Of a DNA stretch of 64,000 bases, positions 51,881-61,484 are shown one piece after another (the first letter of the stretch is position 1; the number at the start of each line of letters is the position of its first letter). Under the pieces are notes generated by a model, which worked only from the letters and a program-made list of their open reading frames with translations, was not told the DNA's origin and made no database searches. The stretch comes from Streptomyces toyocaensis (GTDB lineage: Bacteria; Actinomycetota; Actinomycetes; Streptomycetales; Streptomycetaceae). The translations under genes and the position numbers were made by a program. The stretch covers positions 86,947 to 150,946 of the forward strand of contig NZ_JFCB01000019.1 in the NCBI RefSeq assembly GCF_000725125.1, written 5' to 3'.

Positions 51881-53392
51881 TCAGCCGTCACCCTCCTCCA
51901 GCCAGCCGAGGCTCTTCTCCACCGCCTTGCGCCAGTTGCGGTACTCGCGGTCCCGCACCGGCGCCTCCATGGCGGGCGTCCACTCGGCGTCCCTCCGCCA
52001 GTGCGACTTCAGCTCGTCCAGACCGTTCCACACGCCCGTGGCCAGTCCCGCCGCGTAGGCGGCCCCCAGGCAGGTCGTCTCCGAGACGCGGGGGCGGATC
52101 ACCGGTACCCCGAGCACATCCGCCTGGTGCTGCATCAGCAGATTGTTCCCCGTCATGCCGCCGTCGACCTTCAGGGTGGTGATCCGCACCCCGGAGTCCT
52201 GGTACATGGCGTCCACGACCTCGCGCGTCTGCCAGCTCGTCGCCTCGAGCACCGCACGGGCCAGGTGCGCCTTCGTCACGTACCGCGTGAGGCCCGTGAC
52301 CACGCCGCGTGCGTCGGAGCGCCAGTACGGGGCGAAGAGGCCGGAGAACGCGGGCACGATGTAGGCGCCGCCGTTGTCCTCCACGCTCGCCGCGAGCGGT
52401 TCGATCTCATCGGCGGTACGGATGATGCCGAGCTGATCGCGGAACCACTGCACCAGCGCGCCCGTGATGGCGATCGACCCCTCCAGACAGTAGACGGGTG
52501 CCTCTTCGCCGATCTTGTAGCCCACCGTGGTGAGCAGCCCGCTCTTCGACGGCACCGGCCGGTCACCGGTGTTGAGGAGCAGGAAGCTGCCCGTGCCGTA
52601 GGTGTTCTTCGCCGTGCCCACGTCGTAGCAGGCCTGGCCGAAGACGGCCGCCTGCTGGTCGCCCAGTGCGGAGGCGACGGGCACGCCGGAGAGCCGGCCC
52701 ACCGCCGTCCCGTAGATCTCGGAGGACGACCTGATCTCCGGGAGCACCGCCTCGGGCACGTTCATCGCGGACAGGATGGACGGGTCCCACTGGAGCGTCT
52801 GGAGGTTCATCAGCATGGTCCGCCCGGCGTTGGTCACGTCGGTGACGTGCCGTCCGCCGTCGGTGCCGCCCGTGAGGTTCCAGATCAGCCAGGAGTCGAT
52901 GGTGCCGAACGCGATCTCGTCCTTCTCCGCACGGGTCCGCAGACCCGGCACGCTGTCCAGCAGCCAGGCCGCCTTGGGCCCGGAGAAGTAGCTGGCCAGC
53001 GGCAGCCCGGTCTGCTCGCGGAACCGGTCCTGACCGTCCGAACCGCCCAGCCGGCTGCAGAGCGCGGCCGTCCGCGTGTCCTGCCACACGATCGCGTTGT
53101 GCACGGGCTTGCCCGTGGTCCGGTCCCACAGGACCGTCGTCTCCCGCTGGTTGGTGATGCCGAGCGCGCTCAGCTGGTCCGCGCGCAGCCCCGCCCTGGC
53201 CAGGGCCCCGGCCACCACGGCCTGCACCTTGGACCAGATCTCGGTGGCGTCGTGCTCCACCCAGCCGGGCTTCGGGAAGATCTGGCGGTGCTCGCGCTGG
53301 TCGACGGCGACGATCGCGCCGTGCCGGTCGAAGACGATGCAGCGGCTGGAAGTGGTGCCCTGATCGATCGCGGCGACGAACTTGTCCGTCAT
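51881..53392 (-). CDS. glpK: Glycerol kinase
   Basis: A 503-residue FGGY-family kinase that makes glycerol 3-phosphate from glycerol and ATP. The N-terminal AAIDQGTTSSRCIVFD (ATP phosphate loop), GWVEHDATEIW, the central WDRTTGKPVHNAIVWQDTRT and C-terminal LKVDGGMTGNNLLMQHQADVLGVPV are intact, and the length is normal. A His-type PTS phosphorylation site is not conserved by eye. ATG 53392 is behind AGGGGACG. It lies downstream of glpF by 34 bases on the same strand, forming a glpF-glpK operon for glycerol uptake. It converges with cvnD. Confidence 0.97.
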   Translation of the reverse strand: MTDKFVAAIDQGTTSSRCIVFDRHGAIVAVDQREHRQIFPKPGWVEHDATEIWSKVQAVVAGALARAGLRADQLSALGITNQRETTVLWDRTTGKPVHNAIVWQDTRTAALCSRLGGSDGQDRFREQTGLPLASYFSGPKAAWLLDSVPGLRTRAEKDEIAFGTIDSWLIWNLTGGTDGGRHVTDVTNAGRTMLMNLQTLQWDPSILSAMNVPEAVLPEIRSSSEIYGTAVGRLSGVPVASALGDQQAAVFGQACYDVGTAKNTYGTGSFLLLNTGDRPVPSKSGLLTTVGYKIGEEAPVYCLEGSIAITGALVQWFRDQLGIIRTADEIEPLAASVEDNGGAYIVPAFSGLFAPYWRSDARGVVTGLTRYVTKAHLARAVLEATSWQTREVVDAMYQDSGVRITTLKVDGGMTGNNLLMQHQADVLGVPVIRPRVSETTCLGAAYAAGLATGVWNGLDELKSHWRRDAEWTPAMEAPVRDREYRNWRKAVEKSLGWLEEGDG

Positions 53393-53426
53393 GACGTCCC
53401 CTTCGTCGGTTCGTGCGGAGGTTCGT

Positions 53427-54152
53427 TCAGAAGGCTGCGTTGAAGACGAGCCCGGACAGCGCCGCGCCGATCAGTGGTCCCACCACCGGCACCCACGCGT
53501 AACCCCAGTCCGAGGTGCCCTTGTTGGGAATCGGAAGCAGCGCGTGCACGATGCGTGGCCCGAGGTCACGGGCCGGGTTGATGGCGTAGCCGGTCGGGCC
53601 GCCGAGCGACAGGCCGATCCCGACCACCAGGAACGAGACGATGAGGATCGCGGTGCCCGACTCGCCGAGCCCCTTCGTGAGACCGAAGGCCAGGATCGGC
53701 AGCACCAGCCCCATGGTCGCGATGATCTCGGTGATCAGGTTGGCGACGGGATGGCGGATCGCCGGTGCCGTGGAGAAGATCCCCAGGGTCGGCTGGGCGA
53801 TGTCCTCCTCGGAGTTGGCCTGGAACTGCGCGTAGTAGACCAGCCAGCACAGGACGGCGCCGAGCATGGCACCGACCATCTGTCCCGCGACGTAGAGGTG
53901 GACCTTGTCCCACTCCCCGGTGTCGATGGCGATCCCGAGGGTGACCGCCGGGTTGAGGTGCCCGCCGGACAGCGGAGCGGCGGTGTACGCCCCGGCCATG
54001 ACACCGAAACCCCAGCCCAGCGCGATGACGACCCAGCCCGCGTCCTTCGCCTTCGAGTAGTTCAGGACGACGGCCGCGACCACGCCGGCGCCGAACAGGA
54101 TGAGTATCGCGGTGCCGATGACTTCCCCGACGAATATGTCTCCGTTGCTCAT
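53427..54152 (-). CDS. glpF: Glycerol uptake facilitator (aquaglyceroporin)
   Basis: A 241-residue MIP-family channel with six membrane helices. Both NPA boxes are present: SGGHLNPAVTLG and GYAINPARDLGPRI; the Asp in the second (NPARD) marks glycerol-conducting members. It carries glycerol down the gradient, and GlpK traps it. ATG 54152 follows an AGGAGCCGCC ribosome site. An 8-bp hairpin (54173-54191) lies just upstream in the leader. No glycerol repressor or glpD gene is in the window, so this is a two-gene operon, possibly a second copy in the genome. Confidence 0.96.
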   Translation of the reverse strand: MSNGDIFVGEVIGTAILILFGAGVVAAVVLNYSKAKDAGWVVIALGWGFGVMAGAYTAAPLSGGHLNPAVTLGIAIDTGEWDKVHLYVAGQMVGAMLGAVLCWLVYYAQFQANSEEDIAQPTLGIFSTAPAIRHPVANLITEIIATMGLVLPILAFGLTKGLGESGTAILIVSFLVVGIGLSLGGPTGYAINPARDLGPRIVHALLPIPNKGTSDWGYAWVPVVGPLIGAALSGLVFNAAF

Positions 54153-54484
54153 GGCGGCTCCTAGGCCCTGGCCCGGGACGCTCCGTCCCGGACCTCACGT
54201 GCAGGGTGCGTTTCCCATGGCGACTTCAGCCGAAGGCAGGGAGAACCCGCGCCCCGCCCGGCGTCCGTGACGAGCGTGCCGTCGCAGTCGAATCGCCCGT
54301 GGGGAGTCGGCCCCCGACACAGGAGGACCCCAGGCGTGGCGTTCCGGAATACGCCGAGATGTACGGCGATGTCGACTGACACCGGAAGTGTTCACCGGCA
54401 CTCAGGGGGCGTCAAGGTGGCCGACCGGAACGGTTCTCGGCCACCCGCTTCCCGGATGAGCCGACTCCTGATAGATGCAGGGGC
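54153..54484. other. 332-base divergent promoter region, glpF / VanX-type gene
   Basis: No gene is seen. It must hold the glpF-glpK promoter and that of the dipeptidase gene. Features include a hairpin pairing 54173-54180 with 54184-54191, two tandem CACCGG units at about 54380-54400, and a CGTTCCGGAATACG-like partial palindrome at about 54338-54351, a possible IclR/GylR-type site. No convincing -35/-10 pair was found by eye. Confidence 0.4.
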
Positions 54485-55294
54485 ATGACACGACTCTCCG
54501 CCGTGGTACGCGGTCTGGCCACCGCCGTCGCCGCCCTCCTCGCCGCGACCGCGGCTTCCGCCCCCGCCCGGGCCAAGCCCGAACCCACAGCGCCGCGTGA
54601 CTTCGTGACGCTGAACAGCATGGACCCGACGATCATCCAGGAGATCCGCTACTTCACCCCCCACAACTTCGTCGGTGAGCGCGTCGACGGTTACCAGCAG
54701 CCGTTGTGCATCCTCACGCGCCCCGCCGCCGAAGCCCTCCACACGGCGCAGCGAAGGCTGCTCAGCCAGGGCTACTCCCTCAAGGTCTACGACTGTTACC
54801 GGCCACAGCGCGCGGTGGACCACTTCGTGCGCTGGGCCAAGGATCTCGACGACCAGACGATGAAGACCGAGTTCTACCCGAACGTCGACAAGACCCGGCT
54901 GTTCGCCGACGGGTACATCGCGGAGAAGTCCGGCCACAGCCGCGGCTCGACGGTGGACCTCACCCTCGTGAAGCTCCCGGCGAAGCCGACCCGGCCGTAC
55001 CGCCCCGGACAGCCCCTCATCCCCTGCTTCGCGCCCGAGGACCAGCGGTTCCCCGACAGTTCCGTGGACATGGGCACCGGTTACGACTGCTTCGACACCC
55101 TCAGCCACACCCTCGACCCGCGCATCCGGGGCGAACAGCGCGCCAACCGGCTGCTGCTCAAGAACACCCTGGAGGACCTCGGGTTCGTGAACCTCGCCGA
55201 GGAGTGGTGGCACTACACCTTCAAGCCCGAGGCCCACCCGGACACCTACTTCGACTTCCCGGTGTCCCACAGGTCACTCGCCGGCCGCCACTGA
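54485..55294 (+). CDS. Secreted D-Ala-D-Ala dipeptidase (VanX-type, M15D)
   Basis: A 269-residue exported zinc peptidase. A Sec signal peptide (about residues 1-30, cleavage near ARA-K) leads into the VanX/DdpX domain. The zinc ligands are H151 and D158 in SGHSRGSTVD and H243 in EEWWHY; the catalytic base is E240, and R106 in CYRPQRA matches the substrate-activating arginine. Enzymes of this family cleave D-Ala-D-Ala. Because it is exported and has no VanH/VanA neighbours, it more likely trims peptidoglycan peptides than gives vancomycin resistance. ATG 54485 gives the signal peptide. Confidence 0.92.
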   Translation: MTRLSAVVRGLATAVAALLAATAASAPARAKPEPTAPRDFVTLNSMDPTIIQEIRYFTPHNFVGERVDGYQQPLCILTRPAAEALHTAQRRLLSQGYSLKVYDCYRPQRAVDHFVRWAKDLDDQTMKTEFYPNVDKTRLFADGYIAEKSGHSRGSTVDLTLVKLPAKPTRPYRPGQPLIPCFAPEDQRFPDSSVDMGTGYDCFDTLSHTLDPRIRGEQRANRLLLKNTLEDLGFVNLAEEWWHYTFKPEAHPDTYFDFPVSHRSLAGRH

Positions 55295-55341
55295 CCGACC
55301 TGCCGGAGACGCCCCCGCCATGATCGGATACAGTCCCGCGC

Positions 55342-55875
55342 GTGTCCGAAACTCCCATGGTTTCCAACTCCGCGCCGAACTCACACTGTTCGAGCTGCGG
55401 CGCGCCCTACGGAGAGGGCGTCTCCGGCTGGCCCCGCACCTGCCCGGCCTGCGGCACCGTGGCCTACCGCAACCCGCTCCCCGTCGCGGTGGCCCTCCAG
55501 CCCGTGTACGACACACAGGGCACCGCGCTGGTCGTCATCACCCGGTCCATCGCCCCCGCACGCGGGGGCAGGGCCCTGCCCGGCGGTTACATCGACGACC
55601 GGGAGGACTGGCGCCAGGCCGTCGTCCGCGAACTCAGGGAGGAGACCGGCATCGACGCGGCGAGCCGCGACGTACGGCTCGCCGACGCCATGAGTTCTCC
55701 CGACGGGCACCTGCTGGTGTTCGGGCTCCTCCCCGAACGGCCGGCGGAGGACCTGCCCCCCGCCGTCCCCACCGACGAGACCGAGGGCCGGAGCCTGCTC
55801 CGCCGCCCCGAGGAACTCGCCTTTCCGCTGCACACCCTGGCCGTCAGGGCCTGGTTCGAGGGCCGCTACATCTGA
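55342..55875 (+). CDS. Nudix hydrolase with N-terminal zinc ribbon
   Basis: A 177-residue protein. The N-terminal zinc ribbon has CSSCGAPYG and CPACGTVAY (about residues 16-41), and the Nudix domain follows. The Nudix box fits GX5EX7REUXEEXGU exactly (GYIDDRE, seven residues, then RELREETGI), so catalysis is expected. This domain pair occurs in NudC/NADH pyrophosphatase-like proteins and many actinobacterial Nudix enzymes; the substrate is not known. The start is GTG 55342 (ATG 55357 is an alternative). Its last 10 bases overlap the 3' end of the convergent GH31 gene. Confidence 0.92.
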   Translation: MSETPMVSNSAPNSHCSSCGAPYGEGVSGWPRTCPACGTVAYRNPLPVAVALQPVYDTQGTALVVITRSIAPARGGRALPGGYIDDREDWRQAVVRELREETGIDAASRDVRLADAMSSPDGHLLVFGLLPERPAEDLPPAVPTDETEGRSLLRRPEELAFPLHTLAVRAWFEGRYI

Positions 55876-58235
55876 TCTCCGGCCGGGCCCAGCCCGCGGA
55901 CACGCACCGGCCGGGCCGGCGCACCGACGCCGCCCTCGCCGCCCCGCTCGACCACGATCCGCGGGCCCGACCACCGGACCGTGTACCGCTCGATCTCCGG
56001 CTCCTCCCCGCCGTCGCCGGAATCCGGCACGATCAGCCCGCCCCCGGTCCGCCCCCGGGCCGGGGCCCACACCTCGAGCTCCGTACCACCGTCGTCCCCC
56101 AGCACCGCGAGGACCGCGCCCCCGCGCGCGAACACCGGAATCCGCCCCAGGGGCGCGTCGACCACCACCCGGGCCGGCCCCTCGTACGCCCGTTCCGTCG
56201 CGGTGTCGTACCACCGCCCGCGTGGCAGCTCGACGGCACGCCGGTCCGCACCCGGATCGAGCACCGGCGCCACCAGCAGACAGTCACCGAGCAGGAAGGC
56301 GTCCTCGCAGTCCCGCAACGAGCGATCCTCCGGTGCCGCCCACCACAACGGCCGCACGTACGGAGCTCCGGTACGCCGGGCGAGATGGGCCAGCGTCACG
56401 AAGTACGGCAGCAGCCGCCGGCGTTCCAGGAGCGCCGCGCGCGCGTGGCCGAGGACCTCGGCACCGAACGCCCACGGCTCACCCTCTCCCGCACGCGGAC
56501 CGGTGCGGGTGCGGAACAACGGCAGATAGGCCCCCAGTTGGAGCCCGCGCAGATACAGCTCGGGCGACCGCTCCCCGTCCAGGCCGCCGATGTCCGCACC
56601 CGAGTAGGGCACCCCGCACAGCCCCAGTCCCAGCACCAGCGCCAGCGTCGCCCGCAACCCGGACCAGCCCTGCCCCGCGCCGTCCCACCACGCCCCGCCG
56701 TACCGCTGCATGCCGGCCCAGCCGGAGCGTGAGACCACGAACGGCCGGTCCTGCGGTGCCTGCTTCCGCAGGCCCTCGTACGCCGCCCGGGCCATGCACA
56801 GCCCGTACACGTTGTGCGCCTCGCGGTGATCGCCGCCGCGGCCGTCCAGAGCGTGCCGGGCCGACCGCGGCAGCGTCGGCTCCCCGAAGGCCGTGAACGA
56901 CGTCGGCTCGTCCAGGGTGTGCCAGAAACCGGCGAACCCCTGTGCCAGCCGTTCCGCGTACAACGCGCCCCACCACGCACGCACGCGCGCGTGCGTGAAG
57001 TCCGGGAACACCGCGTCCCCGGTCCACGACACGCCCCGTACGACCTCCCCGGAGGCACCCCGTACGAAGGCGTCCCGTCCCGTCCCGTCGTCGTGCACGG
57101 CGTCCCCGGGCACCTCCCCGACGGCAGGAGCGACGACCGACACCAGCCTGACCCCGTGGCGCCGCACGTCGTCCGCCAGGACCGGCAGCTTCGGGAACCG
57201 CTCCCGGTCGACCGTGAACACCCGCCGCGACTCGAAGTGGCCGGGCCCGAGGTGCACCGCGTCCAGCGGCAACCCGTGCCCCAGGTGGTCCTCGACGATC
57301 CGGCGCACCTCGTCCTCGCCACCGCCGCCCGGCCACACGTGATGGTGACCGAGGGCCCACGCCGGCGGCAGAGCCGGCGCCCCGGTGAGTGACGCCCAGG
57401 CGAGCAGCACGCGCGCCGGAGTGCCGACCGCCACCCAGCAGCGCAGCGGGCCGCCCTCCATCCGGAGCTCACTCGTCCCGGGCCGGTCGTGCCCGGACCC
57501 GGCGCCCTCCTCGCCCTCCCGCAGCGTCACCGTGCCGTCCCACGCGCTGTCGTGGAACACCAGATGCGTGCCCGCGTCGGCCACCACCATCTGCGCCGGC
57601 ATCGTGACGGAGAGCGGACCGTCACCGGCCCCGGAGGCCCGGCCGGGGGCGGTGTTCCACAGCCGGTACCTACCGTCCCGCAGCCGGGGACCCGGGGCAC
57701 GCCCCCCGATACCGAAGAAGCGGGCGTCCGCCGGCACCTCCGACCGCTGCTTCCACCGCGCGCTCCCGCCGCCGACCGGTTCCCACCACAGCGGCGGCAG
57801 ATCCCGCCGCAGCGACACACCCCCCGGCGTCAGCACCTCCACCGCGCCGTGCCGGGAGACGACGACCGTCACGCGCTCGGCCACCACACGCCAGCCGCCC
57901 TCCTTGTCCGGCTCCAGCGCCGCCCGCGGATCAGGATCCGGGCAGCGGCCGGCCAGCGCGTACGACGGCTCGGGAGCCGCCCCGTCCCAGCCCCAGAAGA
58001 CGGCCCCGTTCACCGCGACGAAGATCCGCAGCTCGGAACGGCCGAACCTGATCAGGCCCCCGCCGAGCCCCGGCTCCACCTCCCGCACGGTCCCGGGCAC
58101 CCGCGCCCGCACCGGCCCGCGCGGCGGCAGCCCGCCGGCGTCCGCCCGCCGCCTGCGCCACGCTGCCCGTACGGTGCGCAACCCCTGAGCCGAGCCCATC
58201 GATTTCACCGAACGCACCAGGTCACGACCGTCCAT
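55866..58235 (-). CDS. Glycoside hydrolase family 31 (alpha-glucosidase type)
   Basis: A 789-residue GH31 protein. An N-terminal beta-sandwich domain (about 20-270) precedes the TIM barrel (about 275-640). The barrel has LPPAWALGHHHVW, VHLGPGHFESRRVFTVDRERFPKL, a nucleophile-type GFWHTLDEPTSF segment and SGADIGGLDG. C-terminal beta domains follow, with YTVRWSGPRIVVERGG near the end. Family members include alpha-glucosidases and alpha-xylosidases; the specificity is not set. No signal peptide is seen, so it acts inside the cell. ATG 58235 is chosen over GTG 58244. Its end overlaps the Nudix gene by 10 bases, and a PHO-box-like repeat lies upstream. Confidence 0.85.
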   Translation of the reverse strand: MDGRDLVRSVKSMGSAQGLRTVRAAWRRRRADAGGLPPRGPVRARVPGTVREVEPGLGGGLIRFGRSELRIFVAVNGAVFWGWDGAAPEPSYALAGRCPDPDPRAALEPDKEGGWRVVAERVTVVVSRHGAVEVLTPGGVSLRRDLPPLWWEPVGGGSARWKQRSEVPADARFFGIGGRAPGPRLRDGRYRLWNTAPGRASGAGDGPLSVTMPAQMVVADAGTHLVFHDSAWDGTVTLREGEEGAGSGHDRPGTSELRMEGGPLRCWVAVGTPARVLLAWASLTGAPALPPAWALGHHHVWPGGGGEDEVRRIVEDHLGHGLPLDAVHLGPGHFESRRVFTVDRERFPKLPVLADDVRRHGVRLVSVVAPAVGEVPGDAVHDDGTGRDAFVRGASGEVVRGVSWTGDAVFPDFTHARVRAWWGALYAERLAQGFAGFWHTLDEPTSFTAFGEPTLPRSARHALDGRGGDHREAHNVYGLCMARAAYEGLRKQAPQDRPFVVSRSGWAGMQRYGGAWWDGAGQGWSGLRATLALVLGLGLCGVPYSGADIGGLDGERSPELYLRGLQLGAYLPLFRTRTGPRAGEGEPWAFGAEVLGHARAALLERRRLLPYFVTLAHLARRTGAPYVRPLWWAAPEDRSLRDCEDAFLLGDCLLVAPVLDPGADRRAVELPRGRWYDTATERAYEGPARVVVDAPLGRIPVFARGGAVLAVLGDDGGTELEVWAPARGRTGGGLIVPDSGDGGEEPEIERYTVRWSGPRIVVERGGEGGVGAPARPVRVRGLGPAGDQM

Positions 58236-58275
58236 GTGGCTCACCCTGTCATCGATCAGGCCCGGCGAGGGTGTC

Positions 58276-58297
58276 GTTCAACTTCCGTTCATCCGTG
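58276..58297 (+). promoter_or_regulatory. PHO-box-like direct repeat (PhoP site candidate)
   Basis: Two adjacent 11-base units, GTTCAACTTCC and GTTCATCCGTG, match the Streptomyces PhoP direct-repeat unit (GTTCAYYYRSG) at the GTTCA core. The pair lies in the 213-base gap between the GH31 gene (minus) and the acetoacetyl-CoA synthetase gene (plus). It would allow phosphate-dependent control of one or both. Confidence 0.4.
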
Positions 58298-58448
58298 ATC
58301 GGACCACATCTTCACGACACGGACTATGTGGGGGGCGCCCTGGTGCAGAAGTCGATCACATGGCATCGTCCCTGTCAGCCGCGTCACGCGCACACCCCAG
58401 CCCGTGCGCGGAGGACGCACACGACGCGCACAGTCCGGGAGCCGCCCC

Positions 58449-60416
58449 ATGTCGACCGTGAACCCCCAGCCCCTCTGGCAGCCCGATCCGGAACGCATCG
58501 CCCAGGCACGGATCACCATGTTCCAGGCATGGGCGGCCGAGCACCACGGCGCCCCCGCCGAGGGCGGCTACGCGGCCCTGCACCGCTGGTCCGTGGACGA
58601 GCCGGACACCTTCTGGCAGGCGGTCACGGAGTGGTTCGACGTCCGTTTCACCACGCCCCCCGAGCGCGTACTGGGCGACCGCTCGATGCCCGGAGCCCAG
58701 TGGTTCCCCGGAGCGACCCTGAACTACGCCGAGCACGCCCTGCGCGCGACCGAGTCCCGCGCGGACGAACCGGCCCTGCTGCACGTGGACGAAACCCACG
58801 ATCCCCGCCCCGTCACCTGGGCCGAGCTGCGCCGCCAGGTCGGCTCCCTCGCCGCCGAGCTGCGCGCCCTCGGCGTACGTCCCGGCGACCGCGTCAGCGG
58901 CTACCTGCCCAACATCCCGCAGGCCGTCGTCGCCCTCCTGGCCACGGCGGCCGTGGGCGGCGTGTGGACCTCCTGCGCCCCCGACTTCGGCGCCCGCAGC
59001 GTCCTCGACCGTTTCCAGCAGGTCGAACCCGTCGTCCTCTTCACCGTCGACGGCTACCGCTACGGCGGCAAGGAGCACGATCGCCGCGACGTCGTCGCCG
59101 AACTGCGCCGGGAACTGCCGACCCTGCGCGCCGTCGTGCACATCCCGCTGCTCGGCACCGAGGCACCCGACGGCGCACTCGACTGGGACGCCCTCACCTC
59201 CGCGGACACCGAACCGGTCTACGAGCAGGTGCCCTTCGACCACCCGCTGTGGGTTCTGTACTCCTCCGGCACCACCGGACTGCCCAAGGCGATCGTCCAG
59301 TCCCAGGGCGGCATCCTCGTCGAACACCTCAAGCAACTCGGACTCCACTGCGACCTGGGCCCCGAGGACCGCTTCTTCTGGTACACCTCGACCGGCTGGA
59401 TGATGTGGAACTTCCTCGTCTCCGGCCTCCTGACCGGAACGACGATCGTCCTGTACGACGGCAGCCCCGGCTTCCCCGACACGGGCGCCCAGTGGCGGAT
59501 CGCCGAACGCACCCGGGCCACCCTCTACGGCACGTCCGCCGCGTACGTCATGGCCTGCCGCAAGGCGGGCGTGCACCCGTCGCGCGACCACGACCTCTCC
59601 GCCGTCAAGTGCGTCGCCACCACCGGCTCCCCCCTGCCCCCCGACGGTTTCCGCTGGCTGCACGACGAGGTCCGCGACGACCTGTGGATCGCCTCCGTCA
59701 GCGGTGGCACGGACGTGTGCTCCTGCTTCGCCGGAGCCGTGCCGACCCTCCCCGTCCACGTCGGGGAGCTCCAGGCGCCCGGTCTGGGCACGGACCTGCA
59801 GTCATGGGACCCCAGCGGCAAGCCCCTCATCGACGAGGTCGGTGAGCTGGTGGTCACCAACCCCATGCCGTCCATGCCGATCCGTTTCTGGAACGACCCC
59901 GACGGCAGCCGCTACCACGACAGCTACTTCGACACCTATCCCGGAGTCTGGCGGCACGGCGACTGGATCACCATCACCTCACGGGGCTCCGTCGTCATCC
60001 ACGGCCGCTCCGACTCCACGCTCAACCGCCAGGGCGTCCGCATGGGCTCGGCCGACATCTACGAAGCCGTCGAACGCCTCCCCGAGATCAGGGAGTCCCT
60101 CGTCCTCGGCATCGAACAGCCCGACGGTGGCTACTGGATGCCCCTCTTCGTCCACCTGGCCCCCGGAGCCACGCTCGACGAGGACCTGCTGAGCCGCATC
60201 AAGCGGACCATCCGCGAGCAGCTCTCACCGCGCCACGTCCCCGACGAGATCATCGAGGTGCCCGGAGTCCCGCACACCCTCACCGGCAAGCGCATCGAGG
60301 TACCGGTCAAGCGCCTTCTCCAGGGCACCCCCATGGAGAAGGCCGTCAACCCGGGCTCCGTCGACGACCTCGACCTGCTCTCCTTCTACGAGGATCTCGC
60401 CCGCAAGCGCGCCTGA
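58449..60416 (+). CDS. aacS: Acetoacetyl-CoA synthetase
   Basis: A 655-residue adenylate-forming enzyme that ligates acetoacetate to CoA. The adenylation motifs are VLYSSGTTGLPKAIVQSQGG (A3), STGWMMWN (A4), GTDVCSCFAG (A5) and the C-terminal TLTGKRIEVPVKRLLQG (A10, with the catalytic lysine). The N-terminal ACAS_N segment has PDTFWQAVTEWFDVRF and PGAQWFPGATLNYAEHAL; the WF-rich N-terminus and SYFDTYPGVWRHGDW point to acetoacetyl- rather than acetyl-CoA synthetase. ATG 58449 has only a weak ribosome site. It is divergent from the GH31 gene. Confidence 0.93.
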   Translation: MSTVNPQPLWQPDPERIAQARITMFQAWAAEHHGAPAEGGYAALHRWSVDEPDTFWQAVTEWFDVRFTTPPERVLGDRSMPGAQWFPGATLNYAEHALRATESRADEPALLHVDETHDPRPVTWAELRRQVGSLAAELRALGVRPGDRVSGYLPNIPQAVVALLATAAVGGVWTSCAPDFGARSVLDRFQQVEPVVLFTVDGYRYGGKEHDRRDVVAELRRELPTLRAVVHIPLLGTEAPDGALDWDALTSADTEPVYEQVPFDHPLWVLYSSGTTGLPKAIVQSQGGILVEHLKQLGLHCDLGPEDRFFWYTSTGWMMWNFLVSGLLTGTTIVLYDGSPGFPDTGAQWRIAERTRATLYGTSAAYVMACRKAGVHPSRDHDLSAVKCVATTGSPLPPDGFRWLHDEVRDDLWIASVSGGTDVCSCFAGAVPTLPVHVGELQAPGLGTDLQSWDPSGKPLIDEVGELVVTNPMPSMPIRFWNDPDGSRYHDSYFDTYPGVWRHGDWITITSRGSVVIHGRSDSTLNRQGVRMGSADIYEAVERLPEIRESLVLGIEQPDGGYWMPLFVHLAPGATLDEDLLSRIKRTIREQLSPRHVPDEIIEVPGVPHTLTGKRIEVPVKRLLQGTPMEKAVNPGSVDDLDLLSFYEDLARKRA

Positions 60417-60524
60417 CCCCGGCCTCGGAACACCTCCGGGTACGCCGTCGTCTCCCCCCGCCGTCATTGTCAGTGCCGCCGATTACTGTGAGTGAGCATT
60501 GATCGACCGTGCACAGGGGGAGAC

Positions 60525-61415
60525 ATGGCGTACACCGACCACCGAACCTTGCGACGCGTCCTGCGCCGCGACATCGCCGGCACCATCGGCCTGCTGACCG
60601 ACGAGCACGACTTCCGCGCCATGCGGCGCTACGACAGCTTCCTCTTCGACGACCACACCACCTACCTCAAACACGTCGAAGCCGTTCTCAGGACGCGCGC
60701 ACTGCAGGGCAGCCACACCACCGTGGCGCTCTTCGACCCCGCGGACTACGCCGAGTTCTGCGCGAAGACCGGCCTGGACCCCGACACCCACACCAGCCGC
60801 TCCCGGTTCACGGCCGAGCTCGCCTCCACCGGCCCCGCCGTCCCCTACGACGGCCGGCCACTGGCCGACCTCCTGCCCATCCTCGTCGACGAGGCCGTCC
60901 GCCAGGCGACCTGGGAGTACGCGACCACCCTGCTGGCCCGCCTCGGCCCCTGCGCCTCCTGCGGCGAGGATCTGGGCCGCGCCGCCTTCGCCCGCGCCTC
61001 GCACCTCCTGGTGCGCATCCTCGACACGGCCCCACCCGGCGACCGGCACCTGGTCTGCAGCGTCTCCGGACCGCCGGACACTCTCGTGGCCGTTCTGCAC
61101 GTGGACGACCTGGGCGGCCATCCGGGCATCGACGAAACCGAAGCCCTGGAGTTCACCACCGTCCTGGCCGTCGGCCTCGCCACCGCGAGCCCCGGCGGAC
61201 TGGTCATGCGGACCAGCAAACCCGGCACCCCCGACCGCGTCCACGGCTGGCGCCTGCGCGCCTACGGCCTCGATCCCCTCACCGCCGGAGAGGTCTTCGA
61301 CGCCTACTGCACCGACGCCGAAACCGGGGACCTCATCGCCCCCGAGTCCAACGTCGACTACTGCGCGCCGCCCGACCTCGGAGAAGAGCGCCCCGACCCG
61401 GACCACCACCACTGA
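60525..61415 (+). CDS. Conserved hypothetical protein (296 aa)
   Basis: A 296-residue protein without a recognised domain. It has a compact N-terminus (MAYTDHRTLRRVLRRDIAG, LFDDHTTYLKHVEAVL), a helical middle and a cysteine pair CASCGEDLG at about 145-153. A C-terminal part has ALEFTTVLAVGLATA and ends with an acidic, histidine-rich tail. It resembles a Streptomyces conserved hypothetical protein, but no function can be assigned. ATG 60525 follows AGGGGGAG at 60514-60521. It ends at a strong terminator shared with the convergent ptsI gene. Confidence 0.7.
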   Translation: MAYTDHRTLRRVLRRDIAGTIGLLTDEHDFRAMRRYDSFLFDDHTTYLKHVEAVLRTRALQGSHTTVALFDPADYAEFCAKTGLDPDTHTSRSRFTAELASTGPAVPYDGRPLADLLPILVDEAVRQATWEYATTLLARLGPCASCGEDLGRAAFARASHLLVRILDTAPPGDRHLVCSVSGPPDTLVAVLHVDDLGGHPGIDETEALEFTTVLAVGLATASPGGLVMRTSKPGTPDRVHGWRLRAYGLDPLTAGEVFDAYCTDAETGDLIAPESNVDYCAPPDLGEERPDPDHHH

Positions 61416-61426
61416 ACCCGGCAACG

Positions 61427-61465
61427 CGTGAGGGGCACCCCACCCAGCGTGGAGCGCCCCTCACG
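61427..61465. terminator. Terminator between convergent gene and ptsI
   Basis: CGTGAGGGGC at 61427-61436 pairs with GCCCCTCACG at 61456-61465 across a 19-base loop. It lies between the plus-strand hypothetical gene and the convergent ptsI gene and can serve both. Confidence 0.75.
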
Positions 61466-61484
61466 GAAACCGGCCGCGGTCCGG

